Shown: positions 46,349 to 56,227, counted from the first letter of the stretch. The stretch: 64,000 nucleotides of DNA from Glaciimonas sp. CA11.2 (GCF_034314045.1 NZ_JAVIWL010000001.1:248001-312000), one strand, 5' to 3'. The notes: generated by a model not told the origin, from the sequence alone. Program-made: numbers and translations.

Positions 46349-46459
46349 ATGTCTTCTGCAAAACTCTCTTCCCGCTCACTGTTGCTTACCTCTGGCTCCC
46401 TGCCAGGGCTACTGCTACTACTGCCGCTAATAGCGCTATCGCTACTACGCGCACTTTGA
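46349..46459 (+). CDS. Leucine-rich 36-residue ORF (uncertain)
   Basis: An ATG frame whose product contains 15 Leu, with the run GLLLLLPLIALSLLRAL at the end and seven rare-looking CTA codons. It could be a second regulatory leader for leuA or a single-span membrane peptide. No strong ribosome binding site precedes it and no terminator directly follows, so it may also be chance. Confidence 0.3.
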   Translation: MSSAKLSSRSLLLTSGSLPGLLLLLPLIALSLLRAL

Positions 46460-46658
46460 TCTCGACTACGTATTAATTCAGGTACAAACGAGATTGCAAC
46501 TGGTAAATGTTTGACTCTTGCCAGCAGCAAAAAAACCAAATGCAGTAAAACAGAGAATCCTGGTAAAGGGTCTCGAACAGAAAAGCAAATTTAAAATGTA
46601 TTTCAAGCCAACCTTCCTAGCATTTATATATGGCGCAAGACACACAAGCGCCGTGACA

Positions 46659-46730
46659 ATGACACTGCCTGTGCGCGCAACCCTATTGCGACTGCTAAAA
46701 CTACCGATCGGTTGCCTGGCCTCGCGTTAA
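46659..46730 (+). CDS. leuL: leuA leader peptide
   Basis: A 23-residue peptide (MTLPVRATLLRLLKLPIGCL, then ASR) with seven Leu codons, five of them clustered at positions 9-15. It ends inside the loop of the terminator hairpin before leuA. This is the standard layout of transcription attenuation: stalling at Leu codons when charged leucyl-tRNA is scarce would stop the terminator from forming. The in-frame GTG 46653 is an alternative start. No strong ribosome binding site is visible. Confidence 0.7.
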   Translation: MTLPVRATLLRLLKLPIGCLASR

Positions 46731-46759
46731 TCTGCAAGTGGCCGTCAGGCAACCTTTTT
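46710..46759 (+). terminator. Attenuator terminator upstream of leuA
   Basis: GGTTGCCTG (46710-46718) pairs with CAGGCAACC (46746-46754), extended by GCC/GGC across a 3-nt bulge, and is followed by five T residues. It overlaps the end of the leader peptide and sits 50 bases before leuA. Confidence 0.8.
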
Positions 46760-46809
46760 GCCACTACACACTATTTTCCGAATTTCACCAGTTCTAATAG
46801 AGGCTCATC

Positions 46810-48516
46810 ATGATGTTGCAAAACCCAGCTACTAAATATCGCCCGTTTCCACCGATTCCATTGACTGATCGTACTTGGCCCAACCAAATTATCAGCGTGC
46901 CACCAATCTGGATGAGCACCGATTTGCGCGACGGTAACCAAGCATTGATCGAGCCTATGGATGCCGAACGCAAACTGCGCTTTTTTGAGTTGCTGGTAAA
47001 GGTGGGTTTAAAGGAAATCGAAGTGGGATTTCCATCTGCTTCTCAAACTGATTTCGATTTCGTTCGCAAACTGATTGAAGAAGATCGCATTCCTGACGAT
47101 GTCACGATCATCGTATTGACGCAATCACGCGAAGAGCTGATTCGTCGCACTGTTGATTCGCTCAAGGGCGCTAAGCGTGCGATGGTCCATTTGTATAACT
47201 CCGTTGCGCCGGCATTTCGCAAAATCGTCTTCAAGATGTCCCGCGACGAAATCAAAGCTATCGCCATCGCCGGTACGCAATTGATCAAGCAACTCACGGA
47301 TGCGCTTCCAGAAACACAATGGCGATTCGAGTATTCTCCTGAATCCTTCAGTATGACTGAACTGGATTTTTCCAAGGACATCTGCGACGCCGTATCTGCG
47401 ACCTGGGAAGCATCCCCTAAGCGGAAAATCGTTTTTAATCTTCCTGCCACGGTCGAATGCAGCACGCCAAACGTCTACGCCGATCAAATCGAATGGATGC
47501 ACCGCAATCTGGCCCGTCGTGATTCTGTCATTCTCAGCGTCCATCCACACAATGATCGTGGTACCGGCGTCGCTGCGGCAGAGTTGGCCGTGATGGCAGG
47601 CGCTGATCGGGTTGAAGGCTGTTTGTTCGGCAATGGCGAGCGCACCGGCAACGTCGATCTGGTCACGTTGGCACTCAACTTATACACGCAAGGCGTGAAT
47701 CCAGGCCTGGATTTCTCCGACATCGACAGCGTTCGTCAATGTGTTGAGGACTGCAATCAATTGCCCGTACATCCCCGCCATCCGTATGTCGGCGATCTGG
47801 TCTTCACAGCCTTCTCCGGCTCGCATCAGGACGCGATTAAAAAAGGCTTTGAAGCACAACAAGCTGACGCCATTTGGGAAGTCCCGTATTTGCCAATCGA
47901 CCCGATTGATCTTGGTCGCAGCTACGATGCGGTGATTCGCGTTAACAGTCAATCCGGCAAAGGTGGCATGGCGTATTTGCTGGAACAGGAATATGGCCTG
48001 GTCATGCCACGCCGTTTGCAAATAGAGTTCAGCCGTGCAGTTCAAAAAGCAGCCGATTCGACTGGCAAAGAAATCGTCTCGAGCGACATTTACCGGATCT
48101 TCAAGGAGGAATACCTTGATAAACAAACCCCATACGTGTATCGCGCGCACCGCATGACCGAAGACTCAAGCAAAGCTGAACCAATCAATATCGAACTCGA
48201 TATTATGCGCGATGGCCAACAACTAACCCTCAAAGGGAAGGGAAATGGTCCGATCGATGCCTTTGTCAATGCATTAGGACTGGATGTAAAGCTCATGGAC
48301 TTCCATGAACATGCCATCAGCGCCGGCGCTGATGCGCAAGCCGCCAGTTATATTGAATTGCGCCTGAATGACGCGCCAACCGCATTTGGTGTGGGTATCG
48401 ACGCCAATATCGTGACTGCTTCATTCAAAGCAGTATTAAGCGCAATCAATCGACAAATTGGCATTGCCAGTGAAGCCGCCAATCAGGAAAACAACCATAG
48501 AGCCGCTGCTGCATAA
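46810..48516 (+). CDS. leuA: 2-isopropylmalate synthase
   Basis: First enzyme of leucine synthesis, condensing 2-ketoisovalerate with acetyl-CoA. The 568-residue product is the long LeuA form. The TIM-barrel catalytic domain has [15 protein letters not shown] near residue 36, [24 protein letters not shown] (metal-binding His pair) and [13 protein letters not shown]. The C-terminal regulatory domain (about 430-560) mediates leucine feedback. AGAGG precedes the two adjacent ATG codons (46810 and 46813). Expression is probably controlled by the attenuator just upstream. Confidence 0.97.
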   Translation: MMLQNPATKYRPFPPIPLTDRTWPNQIISVPPIWMSTDLRDGNQALIEPMDAERKLRFFELLVKVGLKEIEVGFPSASQTDFDFVRKLIEEDRIPDDVTIIVLTQSREELIRRTVDSLKGAKRAMVHLYNSVAPAFRKIVFKMSRDEIKAIAIAGTQLIKQLTDALPETQWRFEYSPESFSMTELDFSKDICDAVSATWEASPKRKIVFNLPATVECSTPNVYADQIEWMHRNLARRDSVILSVHPHNDRGTGVAAAELAVMAGADRVEGCLFGNGERTGNVDLVTLALNLYTQGVNPGLDFSDIDSVRQCVEDCNQLPVHPRHPYVGDLVFTAFSGSHQDAIKKGFEAQQADAIWEVPYLPIDPIDLGRSYDAVIRVNSQSGKGGMAYLLEQEYGLVMPRRLQIEFSRAVQKAADSTGKEIVSSDIYRIFKEEYLDKQTPYVYRAHRMTEDSSKAEPINIELDIMRDGQQLTLKGKGNGPIDAFVNALGLDVKLMDFHEHAISAGADAQAASYIELRLNDAPTAFGVGIDANIVTASFKAVLSAINRQIGIASEAANQENNHRAAAA

Positions 48517-48619
48517 GCATTCATCGACTCTATAACGACTGACGGCTATCGTGGCAACCCCGCGATCGCCGTAACCTGAATCCTGATGTATTACCGTATG
48601 TTGTGGATGACGGACCTGT

Positions 48620-48650
48620 TGCGCTTTGCCGTTACCAATGACAAAGCGCA
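48620..48650 (+). terminator. Hairpin after leuA
   Basis: TGCGCTTTG (48620-48628) and CAAAGCGCA (48642-48650) form a 9-bp stem, followed by a weakly T-rich tract. It may terminate leuA transcripts. Confidence 0.45.
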
Positions 48651-48790
48651 CATCTTTCATAAAAAGACGTGCGCTCGTGTGGTGTTTCGTGTTGTATAGT
48701 ACCGGACAAAAGCCCGGTCATTACCGATAAACTTAACCCAATTTGGCGTTACCCAACTGTACTAAAACAGTACTAAGCCGTTATTGCGTT

Positions 48791-49405
48791 TTACGCAGCT
48801 ACAGCAAAATTTAACGCGTTGATACTGACACGTGCGGCGGCAAATCCAGCTTCTTTAGCATCTGGACCATAATTCAAGCCATCGGCACGTATTACTTCGA
48901 TATCGGTAATACCTAAGAAACCGAAAACAACTTTCAAGTAGTCCTCATGGGCAAAACCCGTTGGCGTACCAGCGTGTATGCCACCGGATGTCGCCACAAT
49001 CACTACCCGCTTACCTTTTGCCAAACCTTCTGGGCCAGTTTCCGAATATCGGAAGCTTACGCCCGCAACACAAATCTGATCAATCCATGCTTTTAGTTGC
49101 GTTGGAACGGTAAAGTTGTACATTGGCGCGCCAAGGACAATCACATCCGCCGCCATAAATTCGTTCAAAATCGCCTCACCGAAGGCAACCTCTTGCTGTT
49201 GCGTCTCGCTGCGTTGTTCAGCGGGCGTACCCTTAGCCACAAACGTTCCACCGGAAATGTGTGCGGTGACGTCTTTGCTCAAATCACGATACACCACTTC
49301 AACGCCAGACTCGGCCGACGTCAAATTAGCAACGACCTCACGAGTCAGTGCGCGCGAAGCCGAAGCGTCGCCAAGAATGCTCGAATCAATGTGTAATAAT
49401 TTCAT
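48791..49405 (-). CDS. azoR: FMN-dependent NADH-azoreductase
   Basis: A 204-residue flavodoxin-fold quinone/azo reductase. Typical blocks are LLHIDSSILGDASASRAL (FMN phosphate site), APMYNFTVPTQLKAWIDQI, and VVIVATSGGIH. It reduces quinones, azo and nitro compounds with NADH. ATG 49405, with GGACGGA upstream, is preferred over the in-frame start five codons earlier. A LysR gene is divergent, with an operator-like palindrome in the shared region. Confidence 0.95.
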   Translation of the reverse strand: MKLLHIDSSILGDASASRALTREVVANLTSAESGVEVVYRDLSKDVTAHISGGTFVAKGTPAEQRSETQQQEVAFGEAILNEFMAADVIVLGAPMYNFTVPTQLKAWIDQICVAGVSFRYSETGPEGLAKGKRVVIVATSGGIHAGTPTGFAHEDYLKVVFGFLGITDIEVIRADGLNYGPDAKEAGFAAARVSINALNFAVAA

Positions 49406-49591
49406 GATAATTCCGTCCAATAAATGTAGAAACTGTTCAAAATTTGTGACAAATCAGAGCAATTGAAGACTTGTTTCGTCCGATGCACGTCATAAAATAA
49501 TGAAAGATTCGGATAACGCCAACCTGGCGCATGGTTTAACAGCATCCTACCTTGCACCACAAAATTGAACTAGCCGTCAATACTGAGATAT

Positions 49592-49613
49592 ATTGTTCTA
49601 TATAAAGAACAAT
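49592..49613. promoter_or_regulatory. Candidate LysR operator between azoR and LysR gene
   Basis: ATTGTTCT (49592-49599) and AGAACAAT (49606-49613) form an 8-bp inverted repeat around ATATAA. It has the T-N11-A form of LysR boxes and lies 12 bases before the LysR start. Confidence 0.6.
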
Positions 49614-49624
49614 GAAAGACAATT

Positions 49625-50536
49625 GTGAATGATTTAAATGACCTGTATTTTTTCGCTAATGTGGTCGAAGAAGGCGGTTTCACGGCCGCTGGCAGATCCC
49701 TTGGGATTCCAAAGTCGCGACTATCGCGTCGCATCTCGGAACTGGAGGCACGGTTGGGCGTCCGATTACTGCAACGCAATACGCGTGGGATTGCACTCAC
49801 TGATATCGGCAGTCGCTATTACAAGCAATGCCAGATCGTTTTGGCGGCGGCAGAAGCTGCGGAGAACGCGGTCACCAGTTCGCTGACCGAACCGAGCGGT
49901 CATGTGCGGGTAAGTTGTCTGGTGCCGATTGCACGTGAAAAGTTGACGCTTGCTCTCCCGTTTTTTTTGGAGCGATATCCTCGCGTAAGTGTCGAGCTGG
50001 TATTGACCAATCGGCGCGTCAATTTGCTGGAGGACGGAATTGATATCGCAGTCCGCGTCCGTACCCCTGAAGAGGAAGATCCCAATCTCGCCACGCGCAG
50101 ACTGCAACGGACTGAAGTTTATCTGGTCGCTGCACCGACCTTAATGAAACAATTCGCGGTCCCGGAACACCCCCGAGCGTTAGCAAAATTTCCTTTTCTC
50201 GGTGCAGTCAATCAGGATCGTCGTGCACATTTTCCGATGGTTGGCCCCAACAACGAGCGCTACACACTAGTAGTCGATCCAAGACTAGCGGTGGAAGACT
50301 TTACCATTCGAAAACAAGCCGCATTGCACGGCCTTGGGATTACGATGCTGCCATCAGAAAATTGTGACGACGAAATCGCCCGCGGAGAACTGCTGCGCGT
50401 CTTGCCAAATTGGGGCATGCCTTCGGGCACGCTGCAACTGGTCTATCTGACGCAGCGCGGACTCCTGCCCGCGGTCCGAGTTTTTATCGATTTTTTAATT
50501 GCGGAACTGTCCGAAAAATCAGAAAAAGTTAGTTAG
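49625..50536 (+). CDS. LysR-family transcriptional regulator
   Basis: A 303-residue regulator; helix-turn-helix about 3-60 (FFANVVEEGGFTAAGRSLGIPKSRLSRRISELE) and effector-binding domain about 88-295. GTG 49625 is the only suitable start. It is divergent from azoR, as in many LysR-azoreductase pairs that sense quinones, so azoR is its likely target. Its stop codon shares bases with that of convergent egtB. Confidence 0.94.
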   Translation: MNDLNDLYFFANVVEEGGFTAAGRSLGIPKSRLSRRISELEARLGVRLLQRNTRGIALTDIGSRYYKQCQIVLAAAEAAENAVTSSLTEPSGHVRVSCLVPIAREKLTLALPFFLERYPRVSVELVLTNRRVNLLEDGIDIAVRVRTPEEEDPNLATRRLQRTEVYLVAAPTLMKQFAVPEHPRALAKFPFLGAVNQDRRAHFPMVGPNNERYTLVVDPRLAVEDFTIRKQAALHGLGITMLPSENCDDEIARGELLRVLPNWGMPSGTLQLVYLTQRGLLPAVRVFIDFLIAELSEKSEKVS

Positions 50537-51816
50537 TCAAGGCGCGGCAACGATGATCTCGCTAATCGTACACCACTGAATTGCCAACGCGCAGTCGCAG
50601 GGAAAAAATTGCGATAGCTCAATCGTGTGTGACCAATTGGTGTCACACACGACGACCCTCGCAGGACATATTGATTCACCATAAACTTACCGTTGTACTC
50701 ACCTACCGCGCCTTCAAGCGCAGTGTAGCCCGGATACGGCCCATAACTACTCGTGGTCCATTGCCAGACTTGCCCAAAATAATCGGTCTCATCGTGATCG
50801 GCAACGTTAGCCGCACTCTCCCATTCGGCCTCGGTCGGAAGTCGCGCACCCGCCCAACGCGCGTACGCTTCGGCCTCAAAAAATGAAATGTGTGCGACCG
50901 CCTCATCCAGCGCTATTGGCTGCAAACCATTCAAGGTAAATTCCTGCCATGTCGAATCAAATTGGGAATGTGATTCTTGCCAGTAAATAGGATGAGTCAA
51001 TTTTTCCTGCGTAATCCAATCCCAACCTGCGGCAAGCCATAACAAGGGATTTTGATAGCCACCATCTTCAACAAAAGCGAGATATTCACGATTACTGACC
51101 AGACGTGTTGCAATAAAAAATGGCTCAACAAATTGGCGATGGCGCGGTGTTTCATTATCAAAGAAAAAACCGACACCATCGTGCCCGATCTCCACAATAC
51201 CACCATCGAATTTTTGCCAGTGTGATAGCGCTATTTGCGGCAATACATCCCTTGGCGCAACTTGATACAAAGATGTTTCGAGTAATTTATAAGGTGGCTT
51301 TAGCGGATTCATCGAAAATAGATGTTTGATATCCGTCAGCAACAACTCTTGATGTTGCTGCTCGTGATGCAATCCTAATTCGACCAGGGCGGCCAACGCA
51401 TCAGCACTTGCAGATGGTAATTCTAAAGAAAATATTTGCGATACACGTTCGTCTACATTGCGGCGATAAGCCCATACCTCGTCCAATGACGGGCGCGTTA
51501 TCAAGCCACGCTGCGCGCGCGGATGTTGCTGACCAATACCGTCGTAATAAGAATTAAATAGAACGCGGAACGCAGGATGAAATGGCTGAAAATTCGGTTC
51601 GAATCGTTCCAGAATGAATGTCTCAAAAAACCAGGTCGTATGCGCCAGATGCCACTTAACCGGACTTGCATCCGGCATCGATTGCACGCAGCAATCCTCT
51701 GCCTCCAAGGGTGCCACAAGCGCCATCGTATCTTCACGCAGCCTGGCAAACAAGGCCGCTAATGTCGCCATAGCCAAGGTCGGGGCCGCCACTTTTTCTA
51801 CTGTCAAAGCACCCAT
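50533..51816 (-). CDS. egtB: Ergothioneine biosynthesis sulfoxide synthase EgtB
   Basis: A 427-residue non-heme iron enzyme that joins hercynine to a thiol (gamma-glutamylcysteine or cysteine) as sulfoxide. The DinB-like N-terminal domain supplies iron ligands: VKWHLAHTTWFFE and the H-x3-H-x-E motif HHEQQHQE (about residues 155-162). The formylglycine-generating-enzyme-like C-terminal domain has the closing block VLRGSSCVTPIGHTRLSYRNFF. ATG 51816 is chosen because GGGAGG (51823-51828) is six bases before it; longer starts overlap that site. Translationally coupled to egtD, which precedes it by 2 bases. Confidence 0.94.
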   Translation of the reverse strand: MGALTVEKVAAPTLAMATLAALFARLREDTMALVAPLEAEDCCVQSMPDASPVKWHLAHTTWFFETFILERFEPNFQPFHPAFRVLFNSYYDGIGQQHPRAQRGLITRPSLDEVWAYRRNVDERVSQIFSLELPSASADALAALVELGLHHEQQHQELLLTDIKHLFSMNPLKPPYKLLETSLYQVAPRDVLPQIALSHWQKFDGGIVEIGHDGVGFFFDNETPRHRQFVEPFFIATRLVSNREYLAFVEDGGYQNPLLWLAAGWDWITQEKLTHPIYWQESHSQFDSTWQEFTLNGLQPIALDEAVAHISFFEAEAYARWAGARLPTEAEWESAANVADHDETDYFGQVWQWTTSSYGPYPGYTALEGAVGEYNGKFMVNQYVLRGSSCVTPIGHTRLSYRNFFPATARWQFSGVRLARSSLPRLD

Positions 51817-51818
51817 TC

Positions 51819-52850
51819 TCATCCTCCCTGCGCGTGACACACCATGAACCACTCATGCGGATCACACCATGTCTGAATCTTGCCAAAACCGGCTTGCTGC
51901 AGCAGCGCGGTAAAACTCTGCTGCGTATACTTGTAACTGCTCTCAGTATGAATACGCTCGCCTGCCACGAACTGGCGGCTTCCACCATTTTTCCAGCGCA
52001 CAGTCACGTTGCGCTTAGCTTCCAGATGCATTTCTACACGATGTTGTTGAGCATTATAAAAGCCGCGATGACGCCATTCACGAAGTTCAAAATCGGCATC
52101 CAACAGACGATTAATATGCTGTAAAAGATTGAGGTTAAACGATGCAGTCACTCCCAATGCGTCGTCATAAGCGGCATCCAGAATTGCCTTGTCTTTGATG
52201 AGATCGATCCCAATCAACAAGCCGCCACCGCCACTTTTATGTTCACCGTCATCGTTGTCTTTACCGCTATGGTTGCTATGATCGATCCCAATGGTTTTTC
52301 GAATCCGCAATAAAAATTTCAGCGCCTCAAGCGGCGTGTAGTTACCGATGGATGATCCCGGATAAAAAAATTGTCTACGTTCGCGCGAGATCGATACGGG
52401 TAATTCAAGCTCGTTCGAAAAATCCATGCCGAGACAAGTCATCGCGATGTGGGGAAATTGTTGCTGCAAACCCGCCACCGCCTCTTGCAAAAATTTCTCG
52501 GAAATATCGACCGCTACGTATTCACTGGGCTGCAAACTAGGAAAAAGCTTGGCGGCCTTGGCGCAATTGCCAGCGCCAAGATCAATCAACGTCGCCTTAC
52601 GCCCCACCGCCGTCGCGATTTGTGACGCATACTGATCGAAAATGATTGCTTCGGTGCGGGTCGGATAGTATTCCGGCAACTCACAAATCGCAGCAAACAG
52701 ACGCGAGCCGAGCGTATCGTAGAGATATTTGGGCGATGTTGACGCCTGAGGTGCCATTAATCCGGCCTCAAGCTGCGTAACGATCGCATCCTCAATATAA
52801 CTTTGCGGCGTGCAGTTTTCCGGCTGCTCCGGTTGTTGTTGTTGAGCCAA
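51819..52850 (-). CDS. egtD: L-histidine N-alpha-methyltransferase EgtD
   Basis: Trimethylates histidine to hercynine, the first step of ergothioneine synthesis. The 343-residue product shows the SAM-binding motif LIDLGAGNCAKAAKL, the QPSEYVAVDISEKFLQEA block, the YPGSSIGNYTP motif and GGGGLLIGIDLIKD. The insert NHSGKDNDDGEHKSGG (about residues 192-208) is an Asp/His/Gly-rich loop not usual in the family. The start is TTG 52850, preceded by GGAG at six bases. It is the first gene of the egtDB operon. Confidence 0.94.
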   Translation of the reverse strand: MAQQQQPEQPENCTPQSYIEDAIVTQLEAGLMAPQASTSPKYLYDTLGSRLFAAICELPEYYPTRTEAIIFDQYASQIATAVGRKATLIDLGAGNCAKAAKLFPSLQPSEYVAVDISEKFLQEAVAGLQQQFPHIAMTCLGMDFSNELELPVSISRERRQFFYPGSSIGNYTPLEALKFLLRIRKTIGIDHSNHSGKDNDDGEHKSGGGGLLIGIDLIKDKAILDAAYDDALGVTASFNLNLLQHINRLLDADFELREWRHRGFYNAQQHRVEMHLEAKRNVTVRWKNGGSRQFVAGERIHTESSYKYTQQSFTALLQQAGFGKIQTWCDPHEWFMVCHAQGG

Positions 52851-53163
52851 GGAAGTCTCCAGAATGGTAAAAATAGTATTTATCGAACTAAGGCGTCCAA
52901 CATCAGGCTATATATTTTGATGAGATTTAGGTAAAAGCACCGCGTACGCTAAGAATTGAGATGAATTACCGACAATTCTGCGCTGCTTCGCAACATCTAC
53001 TACACTAGCAAACTAGTTTGATACCCAGTGATAGTAGTATTTGTATAATTTATCAGAGTATCGACATTCAGGTCAGACACTTGGTTCAAATTTACACGCG
53101 GAAATGCCATGCCGCAAACACAGCGCAACAAATTAACCAGTTAGCAACAAAATCAAAAGTAAC
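52851..53163. other. Divergent promoter region egtD / ABC exporter
   Basis: A 313-base gap between divergent genes, probably with both promoters. No gene, operator or terminator was recognised. Confidence 0.35.
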
Positions 53164-54951
53164 ATGACAACCACAACAAAAGTCCCTCAAAAACGCAGTT
53201 TAGCTACTTTAGCCGGATTAATTCCCTACCTTTCTCCTTATAAGCGCCAATTTGTACTGGCTGGGATTGCGCTATTGGTCGCCGCTGCCGCAACGTTGGC
53301 GATCCCTTACGCTTTCCGACAAATGATTGATTTGGGCTTTGGTGGAAACGGCATCAAGGACCCAAGCCACATTGATCTGTATTTTCTGGCTTTATTCGGC
53401 GTCGCGTGTATTTTGGGCGTAGCCACCGCGGCACGTTTTTACATGGTGTCCTGGCTTGGTGAACGCGTCACTGCGGACCTGCGCAGCGCTGTCTACTCCC
53501 ACGTCGTGACCCAAAGTCCACAATTCTTTGAGACTACCAAAACTGGCGAGGTGCTCTCTCGCATCACGACCGATACCACGCTGATTCAAGCGCTGGTCGG
53601 GACCAGTATTTCAATGGCGTTACGCAATGGTTTACTGTTCGCTGGCGGCTTGATTATGTTGTTCGTCAGCAGTATCAAACTGAGCTCGATCATCATCGTC
53701 ATGCTGGCCTTGGTAGTGCTACCAATCGTCTGGTTTGGACGGCGCGTACGAAAACTGTCTCGCGCCTCGCAGGATCGTGTTGCAGACGCCTCGGCGATGG
53801 CGGGTGAAATCTTGAATGCGATGCCGACTGTACAAGCCTTCACGCATGAAAACATCGAAGGAAACCGTTTTAAAGGCGCCATTGAAAGTGCGTTCGCAAC
53901 TGCAATGGAGCGAATCCGCGCCCGTTCGTTGTTAACCATGATGGCGATTTTACTAGTGTTCGGTGCGATCGTATTCGTACTATGGTTGGGCGCGCACGCG
54001 GTCGTGCAAGGCAAAATGAGTGGCGGTGAACTGGGACAATTTATCTTGTACGCAGCGCTGGTTGCCGGTTCAATCGGTGCGTTGGCAGAAGTCATGGGCG
54101 ATACGCAACGCGCTGCCGGCGCGACTGAACGCTTACTGGAATTATTATCGGCTAAGTCACCTGTTCAGTCATTATTAGTACCTGAAAACTTGCCGCCACG
54201 TACCGAACAAGGTGCGGCAGTAACGCTGGAAAATGTTGCCTTTCATTATCCATCCCGTCCAGACACGGCGTCGTTATCAGCGTTCTCGTTGACTATTCGT
54301 CCCGGTGAGACCGTCGCGATCGTTGGTCCTTCCGGCGCGGGTAAAACCACTTTATTTCAACTATTGCTGCGCTTCTATGACCCGCAACAAGGCAGCATCA
54401 AACTGGACGGCGTAGACATTAAGTTTCTGGATTTGCATAGTTTACGTGATGCCATCGGGATCGTTCCACAAGACACCGTCATCTTTTCTGCCAATGCGAT
54501 GGAAAATATTCGGTACGGTCGGGTCGACGCTACGGATGCAGAAGTCATCGCAGCGGCGACCATGGCAGCCGCCGATGAGTTTATTGTCAGGCTTCCTGAA
54601 GGATATCAATCGTTTCTGGGCGAACGCGGTGTACGTTTATCTGGCGGCCAGCGTCAACGCATTGCGATCGCCCGCGCCATGTTGAAAAATCCACCATTAC
54701 TGTTACTGGATGAGGCCACGAGCGCACTTGACGCCGAATCTGAGCGTGTTGTCCAAGGCGCATTGGAAGCTGCCATGGTCGGTCGTACCACGCTGGTGAT
54801 CGCTCACCGTTTGGCGACAGTCCAACGGGCCGATCGGATTATCGTGCTGGAACACGGCCATATAGTCGAAACAGGAAACCACGCGTCACTTGTCGCACAA
54901 AATGGCCTTTACGCGAGTCTGGCGGCGCTGCAATTTGGCACTGCAATTTAA
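53164..54951 (+). CDS. ABC exporter with fused membrane and ATPase domains
   Basis: A 595-residue half-transporter of the MsbA/LmrA (ABCB) type. Six membrane helices span about residues 20-325. The ATPase domain has Walker A GPSGAGKTT (about 384-392), Q-loop VPQDTVIF, signature LSGGQRQR, Walker B LLLLDEATSALD and the H-loop IAHRLATV. It should form a homodimer exporting lipids or drugs; the substrate is unknown. An oxidoreductase gene follows 39 bases downstream, possibly in one operon. Confidence 0.93.
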   Translation: MTTTTKVPQKRSLATLAGLIPYLSPYKRQFVLAGIALLVAAAATLAIPYAFRQMIDLGFGGNGIKDPSHIDLYFLALFGVACILGVATAARFYMVSWLGERVTADLRSAVYSHVVTQSPQFFETTKTGEVLSRITTDTTLIQALVGTSISMALRNGLLFAGGLIMLFVSSIKLSSIIIVMLALVVLPIVWFGRRVRKLSRASQDRVADASAMAGEILNAMPTVQAFTHENIEGNRFKGAIESAFATAMERIRARSLLTMMAILLVFGAIVFVLWLGAHAVVQGKMSGGELGQFILYAALVAGSIGALAEVMGDTQRAAGATERLLELLSAKSPVQSLLVPENLPPRTEQGAAVTLENVAFHYPSRPDTASLSAFSLTIRPGETVAIVGPSGAGKTTLFQLLLRFYDPQQGSIKLDGVDIKFLDLHSLRDAIGIVPQDTVIFSANAMENIRYGRVDATDAEVIAAATMAAADEFIVRLPEGYQSFLGERGVRLSGGQRQRIAIARAMLKNPPLLLLDEATSALDAESERVVQGALEAAMVGRTTLVIAHRLATVQRADRIIVLEHGHIVETGNHASLVAQNGLYASLAALQFGTAI

Positions 54952-54990
54952 TAATGGCATCATCTAAAACCCTTTGATCGGAAAACCGCT

Positions 54991-56100
54991 ATGAGCTTAT
55001 TATTTTCACCCTTAACTTTACGTAGCGTCACGCTGCCAAACCGGATCGCCGTCGCTCCGATGTGTCAATATTCGGCCCAGGATGGCTTTGCTAACGACTG
55101 GCACATGGTGCATTTGGGCAGTCGTGCGGTGGGCGGCGCTGGACTGGTGATTGTTGAAGCGAGCGCGGTCGTTGCCGATGGCCGAATCACACCCGAGGAT
55201 CTTGGCATCTGGAAAGATGAACATATTGCGCCATTACGCCGGATCACGCAGTTCATTGCTCAGCAAGGCGCAGTAGCCGGCATTCAGCTAGCCCATGCCG
55301 GACGCAAAGCCAGTGTCACGCGACCATGGGAATCGACGCAAGGCAGCATTCCATTAGCGCAAGGTGGCTGGCAAACGGTAGCACCGTCGGCACTGGCCTT
55401 CGACACTAGTTTCGCAACGCCGTTAGCACTCACGGTGGAACAAATTGCCGATATAGTGCAAGCGTTTGTCGCTGCTGCAGAACGTGCCCACAAGGCTGGT
55501 TTCAAACTGATCGAAATACATGCAGCACACGGCTATTTGTTGCACGAATTTCTATCGCCATTAAGCAATACCCGCACCGATCAATACGGGGGCAGCTTTG
55601 AAAACCGCATACGTCTGGTCATGGAAGTCGTCACTGCTGTCCGTCAGGTCTGGCCTCAAGAGTTACCGATGTTTGTGCGGGTCTCTGCGACAGAATGGGT
55701 CGAGGGCGGCTGGAACCCGGATGAAACAGTGGCTTTGAGCGTATTGCTACGGGAAGCGGGTATCGATCTGGTGGATATCTCGACTGGTGGCAATGCGGCC
55801 AATGCCGTCATTCCGGTCGGTCCGGGATATCAGACGCAATTTGCGGCCCGCGTTAAAAAAGAAGCAGGCATTGCCAGCGGTGCAGTTGGCATGATTACGG
55901 AGCCGATTCAGGCTGAACACATTTTGCGCACCGAACAAGCCGACCTGATCTTGCTGGCGCGTGAATTGTTGCGCAACCCTAACTGGCCACTACACGCTGC
56001 GGATGCGCTGCGTGCCGAAACACCATGGCCACCGCAATATGCTCGCGCCACATCACGCAAAATGCCAATGCGGCCGTCGATTGATTATGGCGATGAGTGA
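54991..56100 (+). CDS. NADH:flavin oxidoreductase (old yellow enzyme, YqjM type)
   Basis: A 369-residue FMN-dependent ene-reductase. The thermophilic-like/YqjM signature APMCQYSAQDG contains the redox-sensing Cys and Tyr. The IHAAHGYLLHEFLSPLSN motif carries the His pair for substrate binding, and ENRIRLVMEVV and VRVSATEW follow. It reduces activated C=C bonds of enals, enones and some nitro compounds. It is adjacent to an ABC exporter and a convergent LysR gene, and 1.5 kb from other electrophile-detoxifying genes. Confidence 0.95.
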   Translation: MSLLFSPLTLRSVTLPNRIAVAPMCQYSAQDGFANDWHMVHLGSRAVGGAGLVIVEASAVVADGRITPEDLGIWKDEHIAPLRRITQFIAQQGAVAGIQLAHAGRKASVTRPWESTQGSIPLAQGGWQTVAPSALAFDTSFATPLALTVEQIADIVQAFVAAAERAHKAGFKLIEIHAAHGYLLHEFLSPLSNTRTDQYGGSFENRIRLVMEVVTAVRQVWPQELPMFVRVSATEWVEGGWNPDETVALSVLLREAGIDLVDISTGGNAANAVIPVGPGYQTQFAARVKKEAGIASGAVGMITEPIQAEHILRTEQADLILLARELLRNPNWPLHAADALRAETPWPPQYARATSRKMPMRPSIDYGDE

Positions 56101-56227
56101 AATCAATCGCGTATAAATTAGCCGTAACTTCGTTCACTCTTAGTTCACGTTAAGTACCGACTAACAGCGATTACGAGAAATCAGCGCTGCCGAACCCGTG
56201 AGACGGTTTGGGAGCGTGACCGCAACA

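Larger units (their letters stand above)
46226..46809. other. leuA upstream region
   Basis: This 584-base region contains the leuA leader peptide and terminator (46659-46759) and, further upstream, a leucine-rich 36-codon frame (46349-46459), all listed separately. The remainder shows no gene. Confidence 0.5.
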
